From NCBI GenBank assembly GCA_035440445.1, contig DAORMJ010000012.1, forward strand, positions 60,699 to 124,698: a stretch of DNA of 64,000 nucleotides. The letters are read 5' to 3'. Source of the DNA: Ga0077548 sp035440445 (GTDB lineage: Bacteria; Pseudomonadota; Alphaproteobacteria; Rhizobiales; Xanthobacteraceae). Shown here in pieces: positions 7,890 to 16,753 of the stretch. Within the stretch, counting starts at the first letter, position 1. Every line of letters begins with the position of its first letter. Position numbers and translations under genes: made by a program. The notes beneath the pieces were generated by a model that saw only the letters and a list, made by a program, of their open reading frames with translations, was not told where the DNA came from and did not search any database.

Positions 7890-9158
7890 ATGCACCACTT
7901 CACCTACCGCAACGGCGTCATGCACGCCGAAGACGTCGATCTCACAGCGCTTGCGCGTGAAGTCGGCACGCCGTTCTATTGTTATTCGACCGCGACGCTG
8001 ACGCGGCACTACCGCGTTTTCGCGGAAGCCTTTGCCGACGTGCCCTCGCTAGTCTGCTTCGCGCTGAAGGCGAATTCCAATCAGGCGGTGATCGCGACCC
8101 TCGCAAAGCAGGGCGCTGGCGCCGACATCGTTTCCGGCGGCGAACTCACGCGCGCGCTGCAGGCAGGCGTCCCTGCGAACAAGATCGTTTTCTCCGGCAT
8201 CGGCAAGACCCGCGAGGAAATGGCGGCAGCCCTTCGCGCGGGAATTTATTGCTTCAACGTCGAAAGCGAGCCGGAGCTGCGCGCACTTTCGGAAGTCGCA
8301 AAAAGCCTCGGCGTATCGGCGCCGGTTTCGCTGCGCGTAAACCCGGACGTCGATGCCAAGACGCACGCGAAGATCGCGACCGGCAAAAGCGAAAACAAGT
8401 TCGGCATTCCGATTTCGCGCGCGCGCGAAGCCTATGCGGAAGCGGCGAAGCTGCCGGGTCTGCGCATCGCCGGCATCGACATGCATATCGGCAGCCAGAT
8501 CGTCGAACTTTCGCCGTTCGACAACGCCGCGGCGTTGATGGCTGAACTCACGCGCGACCTGCGCGCGGCGGGACACACGATCGAGCATCTCGATCTGGGC
8601 GGCGGTCTTGGCATTCCCTATCAGGAGAACAACACGCTGCCGCCGCTTCCTTCCGAATATGCGGAAGTGGTGAAGAAGCATCTGAAGTCACTCGACGCGA
8701 AGCTCGTGTTTGAAGTCGGCCGCATGATCGTTGGCAATGCCGGAATTCTTGTGAGCCGCGTGATCTTCTGGAAGCAGGGCGAAGCGAAGAACTTCCTGAT
8801 CGTCGATGCGGCGATGAACGACCTCATCCGCCCGACGCTCTACGAGGCCTATCATGAGATCCGGCCCGTCGTGGAACCTTCGATGACGGCCGCCTGGGTC
8901 AGCGCCGATGTGGTCGGGCCGGTCTGCGAATCGGGCGATTATCTGGCGCTCGACCGCCGTCTGCCGCAGATGCATGAAGGCGATCTCATCGCCGTCATGA
9001 CCGCGGGCGCCTATGGCGCGGTGCAGGCCTCGACCTACAATACCCGCGCGCTGATCCCCGAAGTGCTTGTGCGCGAAGGTGAATACGCGGTGGTCCGCCC
9101 GCGCTTCGATGCCAGCGCCATCATCGGCCTCGACCGGATGGCGCCCTGGCAAGGCTGA
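7890..9158 (+). CDS. lysA: Diaminopimelate decarboxylase
   Basis: Final enzyme of lysine biosynthesis. This PLP-dependent enzyme (fold type III) decarboxylates meso-diaminopimelate to L-lysine. Length 422 aa is typical. The PLP lysine is Lys60 in CFALKANSNQ. Other motifs are HIGSQIVELSPF, the glycine-rich phosphate-binding DLGGGLGIPY, and CESGDYLALDR near the C-terminus, which supplies the active-site cysteine across the dimer. The ATG is immediately preceded by the second long hairpin, so translation may depend on that structure opening. No lysine-riboswitch-like sequence was recognised upstream. Confidence 0.96.
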   Translation: MHHFTYRNGVMHAEDVDLTALAREVGTPFYCYSTATLTRHYRVFAEAFADVPSLVCFALKANSNQAVIATLAKQGAGADIVSGGELTRALQAGVPANKIVFSGIGKTREEMAAALRAGIYCFNVESEPELRALSEVAKSLGVSAPVSLRVNPDVDAKTHAKIATGKSENKFGIPISRAREAYAEAAKLPGLRIAGIDMHIGSQIVELSPFDNAAALMAELTRDLRAAGHTIEHLDLGGGLGIPYQENNTLPPLPSEYAEVVKKHLKSLDAKLVFEVGRMIVGNAGILVSRVIFWKQGEAKNFLIVDAAMNDLIRPTLYEAYHEIRPVVEPSMTAAWVSADVVGPVCESGDYLALDRRLPQMHEGDLIAVMTAGAYGAVQASTYNTRALIPEVLVREGEYAVVRPRFDASAIIGLDRMAPWQG

Positions 9159-9248
9159 ATGTTGCGTTGCCGTAAAAGTCATTGGCGGCGGCGGAATAAG
9201 CCCGATACAGTTCTGGCCTGAGGGGCGGCTGGCAAGGGAACCTGCCAT

Positions 9249-11822
9249 TTGAGCGGCGCACCGGATAACCGAGAGCACGAAGAACCCGCAGGCGCCGTTC
9301 GCGAGGCGCTCGCAGCACTGTCGCTCGCGCTATCACGCACGCGCCAGGCGCTGCTGTGGGAAAGCATCTGGCCGGTTCTCGCCGCGGTGCTATCCGCGCT
9401 CGGAATTTTCCTCGCTGTTTCCTGGGCCGGTCTGTGGGTCGCGCTGCCGCCTTACGGCCGCATCGCGGGCGTCGCCATCTTCGCGCTCGTACTGATCGCG
9501 GCGTTTATTCCCGCAATTCGCATCCGCATTCCCGGCATGCGCGACGCCGTCTCGCGGCTGGATCGCACCAACAGCAATCTGCACCGTCCGGCGACCGCAC
9601 TCACCGACAAGCTCGCCACGAAAAACGAAGACCCGCTTTCGCAGGCGTTGTGGCGCGCGCATGTCTCGCGCACGGCGGAGACCGCGAAGAAACTGCGCGC
9701 AAGCCTGCCGCAGCCGCGTCTTGCATTGCGCGATCCTCTCGCATTCCGCGCGCTGATCCTGCTTGCAGTGGTCGCGACCTTCTTCGTCGCCGACAGCGAT
9801 CGCACGCGGCGCGTGGCGACAGCCTTCGACTGGCGCGGCGCGCTGGCACCGAAACTCTATCGCGTCGATGCCTGGATCACGCCGCCGCTTTACACCGGCC
9901 GCGCGCCGGTACTGCTTGCCGGAATTCGCCATGACGAGGCCGCACCCGGCGAAGTCGCGCAGGTCTCGGTGCCCGCGAACAGTATTCTCATCATTCGCGG
10001 CACGAACCTCGACGCGCTCGACCTCGTGATCGACGGCAATCTCAAGGAAGAGCCGCTCGTCAATCCGGATGCCGCCAAGACCGGCATCGAACGGCACTTC
10101 CGCGTGATCGACGATGCGCGCGTCACCGTGAAAGGTCTTCCGGTCGGCGAGGCGAAATGGTCGTTCCGCGCGATTCCCGATCGCGCGCCGGTCATCGAGC
10201 TGTCCAAGGACCCGGAGATCGCGGGCCGCAACGCCTTGAGCCTCACCTACCGCATCGATGACGACTATGGCGTCACCTCGGCGGAAGCGAAATTCGAGCG
10301 CGTGGCCCGCGCAGCACCAAGCGCGCTGCCGCCGCGCCCGCTGATCGATGCGCCGGACTTCCCGCTCTCCTTGCCGCAGGCGCGCACGAAGAACGCGGCC
10401 GGCAACACCGTCAAGGATCTGACCGAACATCCCTGGGCTGGCGCCACCGTGCGGCTCACGCTTCATGCGAAAGACGAAGGCGGCAACGAGGGAAAAAGCG
10501 AACCGCGCCAGTTCACGATCCCGCAGCGCCCGTTCCAGAAGCCGGTGGCGCGCGCCCTCATCGAGCAGCGCCGCGAACTCGCCTTCGACGCCCATGCGCG
10601 CGGCCGCGTGCAGGCGGCACTCGACGCGCTCATGATCGCGCCGGAGCGGTTCACGCCCGAACCCTCGGTCTATCTCGGCCTCCGGACGGCAAGCACGCGG
10701 CTTCGTCTTGCGCGCAGCGACGACGACCTGCGCGGTGTGATCGAATATCTCTGGGAAGTCGCGGTCCTGATCGAGGACGGCCTGCTCTCCGACGTCGAGC
10801 GCGAACTGCGCGCCGCGGAAAATGCGCTGAAGCAGGCGCTTGAGCGCAACGCGTCCGACGAAGAAATCAAGAAGCTGATGGATCAGCTTCGCGCGGCACT
10901 CGATAAATATCTGCGGGCGCTCGCCGAGCAGCAGCGCCGCGACGACAACCCGCCGGACGTGCGCGCACCGGATCAGAACACGCGCGTCGTGCGTCCGCAG
11001 GATCTGAAGAACATGCTCGACCAGATCGAGCGCATGGCCAAAAGCGGCGACCGGCAGGCTGCGCAGAAAATGCTGCAGCAATTGCAGGCGCTCATGGAGA
11101 ACCTGCAGAAGAACCGCCGTCAGGCGGGGCCGCAACAACAGCAGAACCAGAACAATCCGCTGGATCAGCTCGGCCGGATGATTCAGGAGCAGCAGCGCCT
11201 GCGCGACCGCACCTACAAGGAAGGGCAGGACAACCGCCGCCAGCAGCAGGGCCAACAGCAAGGCAAGCAGAAGAACGGCCAGCAAAAGAATGGCCAGAAC
11301 CAGATGGGACAGCTGCAACAGGGTCAGGGCGACCTGCGCCAGCAGCTCGAGCGCATGCTCGAACAGTTGCGGCAGCGCCAGCAGCAGCAAGGTCAGGGCG
11401 AGGAAGAAGGCCCCGGCAAAGATGCAGCAGATGCGCTAGGCCGCGCCGAACAGGCCATGCGGGACGCCGAGAACGCGCTCGGGCAAGGCGACGCGCAGGG
11501 CGCGGTGGATTCGCAAGGACGTGCGCTTTCGCAGCTGCGCCGCGGCGCGCAGGCCATGGCCGACGCAATGCAGCAGCAGGGTCCGGGTGAAGGCCAGGGC
11601 TTTCCCGACGGCCCCGAAGCGGAGTCGGCCGAACGCACCGATCCCTTGGGACGCCCGGTCCGCAATCGCGAATTCGGCGACGACAACACCGTCAAAGTGC
11701 CGGACGAGATCGACGTGCAGCGCGCGCGCCGCGTGTTGGAAGAACTGCGCCGCCGCCTGAGCGACCCGAGCCGCCCGCAGATCGAACTCGAATATCTCGA
11801 CCGGCTCTTGCGCGACTACTGA
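9249..11822 (+). CDS. TIGR02302 / DUF4175 family membrane protein
   Basis: A large (857 aa) protein of unknown function found downstream of lysA in many alphaproteobacteria. Two transmembrane helices lie at about residues 36-76 and a third at about 165-185. A long periplasmic-type region follows, then a coiled-coil zone (about 500-620). A strikingly Gln/Asn-rich segment lies at about 610-730 with many QQG and KNGQ units, and the C-terminus is compact (PDEIDVQRARRVLEELRRRL). The TTG start at 9249 has AAGGGA nine bases upstream. The 3' end overlaps the convergent response-regulator gene by seven bases. Confidence 0.85.
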   Translation: MSGAPDNREHEEPAGAVREALAALSLALSRTRQALLWESIWPVLAAVLSALGIFLAVSWAGLWVALPPYGRIAGVAIFALVLIAAFIPAIRIRIPGMRDAVSRLDRTNSNLHRPATALTDKLATKNEDPLSQALWRAHVSRTAETAKKLRASLPQPRLALRDPLAFRALILLAVVATFFVADSDRTRRVATAFDWRGALAPKLYRVDAWITPPLYTGRAPVLLAGIRHDEAAPGEVAQVSVPANSILIIRGTNLDALDLVIDGNLKEEPLVNPDAAKTGIERHFRVIDDARVTVKGLPVGEAKWSFRAIPDRAPVIELSKDPEIAGRNALSLTYRIDDDYGVTSAEAKFERVARAAPSALPPRPLIDAPDFPLSLPQARTKNAAGNTVKDLTEHPWAGATVRLTLHAKDEGGNEGKSEPRQFTIPQRPFQKPVARALIEQRRELAFDAHARGRVQAALDALMIAPERFTPEPSVYLGLRTASTRLRLARSDDDLRGVIEYLWEVAVLIEDGLLSDVERELRAAENALKQALERNASDEEIKKLMDQLRAALDKYLRALAEQQRRDDNPPDVRAPDQNTRVVRPQDLKNMLDQIERMAKSGDRQAAQKMLQQLQALMENLQKNRRQAGPQQQQNQNNPLDQLGRMIQEQQRLRDRTYKEGQDNRRQQQGQQQGKQKNGQQKNGQNQMGQLQQGQGDLRQQLERMLEQLRQRQQQQGQGEEEGPGKDAADALGRAEQAMRDAENALGQGDAQGAVDSQGRALSQLRRGAQAMADAMQQQGPGEGQGFPDGPEAESAERTDPLGRPVRNREFGDDNTVKVPDEIDVQRARRVLEELRRRLSDPSRPQIELEYLDRLLRDY

Positions 11823-12193
11823 GCGCCGCGCGGCTGGGCAAGCACTTCACTGATTTTCGCGCGCACGTCTTCGATCGCAAAAGGCTTGACGATCACACCG
11901 CGAATGAGCGCTTCCAGACCGCTCGCCCGTTCGCGCTGCTCCGTGAAGCCGGTCATCAGGAGAATGGGAAGCTCCGGCCGGTCGCGCGATACCGACAGCG
12001 CCAGCGCGATACCGTCCATCACCGGCATCGAGATGTCGGTGAGGAGAAGATCGATTTCGGAGCCGCCCTGCAGATATTCGAGCGCAGCCGCGCCGTCATC
12101 GACGCCATGCACCACATGACCGTCGAGTTCGAGCGCGCGCGATAGCAGAACGCGCGCGGGCTCGTCGTCTTCCGCGATCAGGATGCGGGCCAA
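11816..12193 (-). CDS. Single-domain response regulator (CheY/CpdR-like)
   Basis: A 125-residue receiver domain with no output domain. The acidic pocket is AEDDE near the N-terminus, the phospho-acceptor is Asp53 in LLLTDISMPVMDG, the conserved Thr is in LLMTGF, and the Lys is in VKPFAIEDVR. Such receivers act through protein contacts. CpdR, which controls ClpXP proteolysis in Caulobacter and rhizobia, starts similarly (ARILIAEDD), but the TGF-to-KPF stretch here differs from CpdR, so that name is not assigned. The gene is transcribed towards TIGR02302, with a seven-base tail overlap. Confidence 0.85.
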   Translation of the reverse strand: MARILIAEDDEPARVLLSRALELDGHVVHGVDDGAAALEYLQGGSEIDLLLTDISMPVMDGIALALSVSRDRPELPILLMTGFTEQRERASGLEALIRGVIVKPFAIEDVRAKISEVLAQPRGAQ

Positions 12194-12225
12194 GCTTTGC
12201 CTTTCTTCGCTTTACGCTCTTCGTT

Positions 12226-13062
12226 TCAGCGTGCAGGTGCCGAAAGATCGGCGCGCGTCAGAAACCGGATCATGATTTCCTTGCCGCCCGCCGGCGGCGA
12301 AGCGAGCCGGCTTTTGAACGGCACGCGCTCGTGAGGATAGAGGATCGAACGCGGCAAAAGTGCGGTCCAGGAATAGATCTCCGCGCCATTGTCGCCGAGC
12401 ACAGAGAGGCGCACGCGCGGCAGCTCGACGGCACGGCTCACGATGTTTTCGACCTCGCCCTCGATTGCGAGCACGGTCACGCCGTCCTGCACTTCCTGGC
12501 GCGTACGGATGTTCTGAAATTCCAGTCCGCGCAGGTTCACCGGAAAGCCCGCCGCGGCAAACAGCGAGGCAAGTTCGGGCGCGGCGCGCACAACGGCTTC
12601 GCGGCTCATGACACCGATCGAAAGCACGGCGAACAGAAGTGCTGCGGCAATGGCAAGCGGCGCATTGCTGCTGCGCCTGCCCTGCGGCGCGGCATGCGGC
12701 GTGACCAACTTGCGCTTGGAGACGCGCGCCGCTTCCGGCTGGCTGTCAGGCACGGTAGGCGGCGCATCCTGCACGAAAGCGATGTCGCCCTCGTGCGGCG
12801 TGATGATCTCCGGCTGCTTTGCCGGCGCCTTGCGGGCTTCGTAATCGGCGCGATCTTCCGCGGAAACCGAAGGAACGGGTGCGGCGACGGGAAAGGACGG
12901 CGCTGTAATCGGCTCGAGCTCGTGATCCGCCATCGCGAATGCAGGTGTTTGCGCAAACCATTTCGTTTTGCACGACGCGCAGCGCACGGTGCGGCCATTC
13001 GGACCCAGCACCTTCGGATCCACGTCAAATCCGGCTCCGCAGGACGGACAGTCGATACGCAT
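12226..13062 (-). CDS. MJ0042-type zinc-ribbon / DUF3426 membrane protein
   Basis: A 278-residue protein. The N-terminal zinc ribbon uses C5-x2-C8 and C28-x2-C31 (CPSC and CASC, followed by KTKW), the MJ0042 finger pattern. A linker of about 90 residues precedes one transmembrane helix (around APLAIAAALLFAVLSIGVM). A C-terminal periplasmic domain with the motif VEGEVENIVSRAVELP is of the DUF3426 type. The ATG at 13060-13062 gives the canonical MRIDCPSCGAGF start; the reading frame is open further upstream but that extension is not family-like. Function unknown. In relatives this gene is usually next to ftsE-ftsX, which are not present here. Confidence 0.82.
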   Translation of the reverse strand: MRIDCPSCGAGFDVDPKVLGPNGRTVRCASCKTKWFAQTPAFAMADHELEPITAPSFPVAAPVPSVSAEDRADYEARKAPAKQPEIITPHEGDIAFVQDAPPTVPDSQPEAARVSKRKLVTPHAAPQGRRSSNAPLAIAAALLFAVLSIGVMSREAVVRAAPELASLFAAAGFPVNLRGLEFQNIRTRQEVQDGVTVLAIEGEVENIVSRAVELPRVRLSVLGDNGAEIYSWTALLPRSILYPHERVPFKSRLASPPAGGKEIMIRFLTRADLSAPAR

Positions 13063-13397
13063 CGGAAGCCTCAACACAACACTACAGAGGCTGATGATGC
13101 CCGACACATGTTAAAGGATCGAAAACCCTGTTTTACGGTTGGGCCTATGCGCGGGCCGTTGTTCGCCTTTGCTTTTTTCCGGCCGCGGCCCGAAATGGTA
13201 CAATTCGCGGTGCAGGCCCCGGAGGAAAAAATTCTGCGATCCGCTCGGCAAAATCTTGCCAAAATCTTACCGTCCGCGCTCGCGCGGCTTCGCAAAGCCC
13301 GCGCAGGCAGCCACGGCGCGCGGACGCGGCAAGCCGTCCACTTGCCGCATTTGCGGATAGCATGCTCGATATGACGAGCATGAGGGAAGGCAGCGAA
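13063..13397. other. Gene-free spacer where ftsE-ftsX would be expected
   Basis: About 335 bases between the divergent zinc-ribbon gene and ydcF. Short open frames exist on both strands, but none has a recognisable motif. In particular I see no Walker A, ABC signature or Walker B sequence of FtsE and no hydrophobic segments of FtsX. In Bradyrhizobium, Rhizobium and Brucella relatives, as I remember them, ftsE and ftsX lie between a zinc-ribbon gene and ydcF-plsC. The stretch includes a short repeated motif AAAATCTT twice near 13251-13269. It probably also contains the promoters of the two flanking genes. Confidence 0.5.
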
Positions 13398-14012
13398 ATG
13401 AACGGGCCGCCGGCGCAAGCGGCCGCAAGGCGAAAGCGCTCCTTTTTCTCGATTTTCGTCTGGAGTCTGGCCGGCGCCATCGCTGCCGGACTGATCGCAG
13501 GCTTCTTCGTCTATCTCAGCCAGATTCGCGACTACGAACGCACGACCCGCAGCGCCGACGGCATCGTCGTGCTGACCGGCGCGTCGCAGCGCATGGCGGA
13601 CGCGCTCGAACTGCTTGCCGCCAACCGCGGCAAGCGGCTGCTCGTGTCGGGCGTCAATCCGGTGACGACGACGGAAGAACTCAAAAAGCAGGTGCCGGAT
13701 TTTGCCCGGCTTTCCGAATGCTGCATCGACCTCGGCCACGAGGCGCAGAATACCTTCGGCAACGCGGTCGAGACCGCGGCCTGGGCCAAGAAGCACGGCT
13801 TCAAGACGCTCCTGATCGTGACCTCGGCCTGGCACATGCCGCGCGCGCTGGTGGAGCTCGAGCGCGAGACCGAGAATATCGAACTCATTCCCTATCCGGT
13901 CGTGACCGAGCGCATGCGCGAGCAGAACTGGTGGTCGCATCCGCAGACCGCGCGGCTTCTCGTTTTCGAGTATCTGAAATATCTTGCCGCTCTCGTCCGC
14001 GCGGGTCTTTGA
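13398..14012 (+). CDS. YdcF family (DUF218) protein
   Basis: A 204-residue protein with one N-terminal transmembrane helix (about 17-38) and a DUF218 domain. DUF218 features are the DGIVVLTGASQRMADALELL start, RGKRLLVSGVNP, the block CIDLGHEAQNTFGNA that resembles the family E-x-x-SxNT motif, and LLIVTSAWHMPRAL. DUF218 proteins such as YdcF and ElyC bind nucleotides or act in envelope metabolism; the reaction here is not known. ATG 13398 was chosen because gggaagg lies eight bases upstream; three further in-frame ATGs lie between 13362 and 13380. plsC follows closely. Confidence 0.8.
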   Translation: MNGPPAQAAARRKRSFFSIFVWSLAGAIAAGLIAGFFVYLSQIRDYERTTRSADGIVVLTGASQRMADALELLAANRGKRLLVSGVNPVTTTEELKKQVPDFARLSECCIDLGHEAQNTFGNAVETAAWAKKHGFKTLLIVTSAWHMPRALVELERETENIELIPYPVVTERMREQNWWSHPQTARLLVFEYLKYLAALVRAGL

Positions 14013-14044
14013 GCCGCCTGACGCGCAAGAAGGAAAGTCAGACC

Positions 14045-14794
14045 GTGCAGGCTGCCCGTTCGCTGCTGTTCAATATCGCGTTCTATCTGAACACCTTCAT
14101 CCAGATCATTTTCTATCTGCCGGTGCTGCTGTTGCCGCGCCGTTACATCTGGATTCCGGTGCGCTCCTGGGCCTCCTCCACGCATTGGCTGCTGAAGAAA
14201 ATCTGCGGCATCGATCATGAGATCATCGGCTTCGAGAAGGTCGCGCCGGGCGGCATCATCGTGGCCTCGAAGCACCAGTCGGCATGGGAGACCTTCACCA
14301 TGGCCGCGATGCTGCCCGATCCGACCTTCGTGCTGAAGCGCGAACTGCAATGGATCCCGCTGTTCGGCTGGTACACGATGAAGGCGCGGCTCATGCCGGT
14401 GAACCGCGGAGCCAAGCAGGCGGCCCTCGAACAGATTGCGACGCTTGGGCGCGAGCGGATGAAGGAAAATCGCCAGATCATCATTTATCCGGAAGGCACC
14501 CGCCGGGCGATCGGCGCGCCGCCGAGCTACAAATACGGCGTGGCGCACCTCTATGGCGCGCTGGACGTGCCTTGCGTCCCGGTCGCGCTGAATGCGGGGC
14601 TTTACTGGCCGCGCCGGTCGCTGCGTTTCGTGCCCGGCACCATCCGCATGGAATTTCTCGATCCCATCGAACCGGGCCTCGACCGTCTCGAATTCCTGAA
14701 ATTGCTGGAAGAACGCATCGAAACCGCAACGGCCCGCCTCGTGGAAACCGGCCAGCGTGAGATCGCCGCACGGGAAGTTGATCACAAGCGTTAA
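14045..14794 (+). CDS. plsC: 1-acyl-sn-glycerol-3-phosphate acyltransferase
   Basis: A 249-residue membrane acyltransferase that makes phosphatidic acid from lysophosphatidate. One N-terminal hydrophobic hairpin is followed by the PlsC domain. The catalytic block reads SKHQSAWETF (HX4E instead of the textbook HX4D, as I recall from rhizobial homologues), with a second motif YPEGTRRAIG for glycerol-phosphate binding and VPVALNAGLYW later. The GTG at 14045 is preferred because aaggaaag lies about eight bases upstream; TTG 14009, overlapping the ydcF stop, is an alternative adding twelve residues. ydcF-plsC adjacency is conserved in relatives. Confidence 0.9.
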   Translation: MQAARSLLFNIAFYLNTFIQIIFYLPVLLLPRRYIWIPVRSWASSTHWLLKKICGIDHEIIGFEKVAPGGIIVASKHQSAWETFTMAAMLPDPTFVLKRELQWIPLFGWYTMKARLMPVNRGAKQAALEQIATLGRERMKENRQIIIYPEGTRRAIGAPPSYKYGVAHLYGALDVPCVPVALNAGLYWPRRSLRFVPGTIRMEFLDPIEPGLDRLEFLKLLEERIETATARLVETGQREIAAREVDHKR

Positions 14795-14830
14795 GTTGAC
14801 ATTAACGATTGATGTTCTAGTTTTGTTCTC

Positions 14831-15238
14831 ATGACGAGAATCGACCGAGCGAAGTACGCGGGGGAGCTCGCCGCGACCAGGTTTCCAGACCTCACGGGCC
14901 GCTTCCAGTTCTGGTGCGGCGGCTCCGGGCGGCGTTACGCCACCAGCCGCTATTTGCCGGGCCAGACGCCCGCCTACGACCTTGCCGTGTCGCTCTACGT
15001 GAAACAGACCGGGACAGGCCCCAAGGTCATCGCGATCGCGGCGGGCCTTGCCGATCAGCCCGCCCCTGCCGATGCCGACGAAGTGCATGTGCACCTCGTG
15101 GAGCGCGTCGAAGCGCTGGCTTTTGCCCATCGCGACCTGCGCGCACTCCTCGACGGCGGCAATGCCCCCGGCACCGCGCCGGAAAGCATCCCGGTCCTCA
15201 GCAACGTGATCCCGTTCACTCCGCGTCGCGCAGCTTAA
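14831..15238 (+). CDS. Conserved hypothetical protein, 135 aa
   Basis: I do not recognise this protein. It is soluble, without signal peptide or membrane helix. It has a central GRFQFWCGGSGRRYATSRY segment and a beta-rich middle (AYDLAVSLYVKQTG), and ends in PVLSNVIPFTPRRAA. The last part overlaps the convergent ChaC-like gene by 23 bases. Base composition looks like its neighbours and the frame is open throughout, which supports a real gene. The lone CGGSG motif could suggest a small binding or redox loop, but that is a guess. Confidence 0.6.
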   Translation: MTRIDRAKYAGELAATRFPDLTGRFQFWCGGSGRRYATSRYLPGQTPAYDLAVSLYVKQTGTGPKVIAIAAGLADQPAPADADEVHVHLVERVEALAFAHRDLRALLDGGNAPGTAPESIPVLSNVIPFTPRRAA

Positions 15239-15773
15239 AGGGCCGCTCCGGCTTCAGCCGCTCGGCGAGCCATTCGAGGCCGCGGTCGCGAATACCGAGC
15301 GCATGCAGTGCTTCGACCGTCGCCAGCACATAATCCGGATTGTTGCCGGACTTGCCGTGCCCGCGTTTTACATAAGCAAGCTGCTCGTCGGGCGTAAGCA
15401 CGCCGGAGTATTGCGCGTGTCCGCGGTCCACCAGAAAACAAACCGCAGTGACACGCGCACGATCGCCGTCCAAGAGATCGACCATGCGGTATTTTTCGAG
15501 ATAGACGCTCGTGACCTGCTCGCGCTCGCGCAGATAGTCGATCACTTCGCCGCGCTTTTTGCCTTCCACGCGGAACGCGATTCCGCGGCAGCTCCCGCCC
15601 TGATCGAGGCCGAGCACCAGGCCCGGCCGTTCCGGCGTGCCGCGATGGAAATGCGAAATCACGCAAAGCGAGCGATGCGCGCCATTGATGCGCGCGGGCC
15701 GCTTGTCGATGAAGTCGAAGCCCGGCCGCCACATCAGCGAGCCATAGCCGAATACCCAGAGATCGTCGCTCAT
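15216..15773 (-). CDS. ChaC-type gamma-glutamylcyclotransferase
   Basis: Predicted to cleave glutathione or gamma-glutamyl peptides to 5-oxoproline. The substrate-binding start LWVFGYGSLMWRPGFDF at residues 4-20 is diagnostic of ChaC proteins, and the later RGIAFRVEGK and YVKRGHGKSGNNPDYVLATV blocks also fit. Length 185 aa. The ATG at 15771-15773 gives the family-like N-terminus MSDDLWVFGYG; an in-frame ATG at 15803, overlapping the tyrC stop, would add ten residues. It lies directly downstream of the Tyr/Phe biosynthesis genes on the same strand and overlaps the convergent 135-aa gene by 23 bases. Confidence 0.85.
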   Translation of the reverse strand: MSDDLWVFGYGSLMWRPGFDFIDKRPARINGAHRSLCVISHFHRGTPERPGLVLGLDQGGSCRGIAFRVEGKKRGEVIDYLREREQVTSVYLEKYRMVDLLDGDRARVTAVCFLVDRGHAQYSGVLTPDEQLAYVKRGHGKSGNNPDYVLATVEALHALGIRDRGLEWLAERLKPERPFKLRDAE

Positions 15774-15789
15774 GGCTGCGTGACGAGGC

Positions 15790-16740
15790 CTAGTCGTCGC
15801 CATAGGGGCGAGCGAGCGGAAAGGCCTCTTCCTGCTCGCGCTTCGCGGCGGTCACCGAGATATGCTCCTTCTCGATCACCTTGCGGCGCGTGAGCCGGCT
15901 CGTCGAAAGCAATTCCACGATCGTTTCCGCATCGTCTCTTTCGATCGCACCGGCAAGTTCCGATAGATCGGCGTTGAACTGCTGCAAAACGTCGAGCACG
16001 GCGGTCTTATTGTTCAGAAAAATGTCGCGCCACATCACCGGATTGGACGACGCGATGCGCGTGAAATCGCGAAAGCCGCCGGCCGAATATTTCATGATCT
16101 CGGTTTGCGACGCCGCTTCGTTCTTCAGTCCGGTGTGAAAGATCGAAAAGGCGATCAGGTGCGGCAGGTGGCTCGTGATCGCAAGCACCTTGTCGTGCTG
16201 CTCGACCGGCATGGCCTCGACCTCGGAGCCGAGCGCCTTCCAGAACGCGCGCACCGTTTCCACGGCTTGCTTGTCTGCGCCTTCGAGCGGCGTGACGATG
16301 CACCAGCGGTTCTCGAAGAGATCGGCAAGCCCGCTTTCCGGCCCCGAGTTCTCCGTGCCCGCAAGCGGATGCGCCGGAACGAGATGCACGCTTGCAGGAA
16401 GATGCGGAAGCATGTCGCGCACCACCGCACCTTTGACCGAGCCGACATCGCTCACGACGGCACCCGCTTTCAGATGCGCGCCGATGTCTTCCGCGAGTGC
16501 CCCGTATTGGCCGACCGGAACGCAGGCAACGACAAGATCGGCATCACGCACGGCTTCCGCGCTGCTATCGACCACCTTCGCAAGACCAAGCCCGAGTTCG
16601 GCGACCGTCTTGCGCACCTTCGGCGAAGCATCGGTGACGACCACTTCGCGCGCAATCCTGTGCAGGCTCACAGCGCGCGTGATCGAAGAGCCGATCAGGC
16701 CCTGCCCGATGATCGCAAGGCGATTTACGACAGGTTCCAT
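15790..16740 (-). CDS. tyrC: Prephenate/arogenate dehydrogenase
   Basis: Tyrosine-branch enzyme that oxidatively decarboxylates prephenate (or arogenate) with NAD(P). The dinucleotide fold is at the N-terminus with IIGQGLIGSSI (residues 9-19). Downstream blocks include VVSDVGSVKGAVV, the catalytic-region HPLAGTENSGPESG and ITSHLPHLIAFS, all typical of the TyrA superfamily. Length (316 aa) indicates a monofunctional dehydrogenase with no fused chorismate mutase; the mutase is a separate gene two positions upstream. Thirteen bases separate it from the hisC stop, so chorismate mutase-hisC-tyrC form one unit. Cofactor and substrate preference cannot be read from the sequence. Confidence 0.92.
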   Translation of the reverse strand: MEPVVNRLAIIGQGLIGSSITRAVSLHRIAREVVVTDASPKVRKTVAELGLGLAKVVDSSAEAVRDADLVVACVPVGQYGALAEDIGAHLKAGAVVSDVGSVKGAVVRDMLPHLPASVHLVPAHPLAGTENSGPESGLADLFENRWCIVTPLEGADKQAVETVRAFWKALGSEVEAMPVEQHDKVLAITSHLPHLIAFSIFHTGLKNEAASQTEIMKYSAGGFRDFTRIASSNPVMWRDIFLNNKTAVLDVLQQFNADLSELAGAIERDDAETIVELLSTSRLTRRKVIEKEHISVTAAKREQEEAFPLARPYGDD

Positions 16741-16753
16741 GGCGACGAATGTT

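Noticed and set aside
9390..11390. 666-codon minus-strand open frame opposite TIGR02302
   Set aside because: High-GC antisense shadow; the plus-strand frame has recognisable features and a natural Gln-rich region, the minus one has none.
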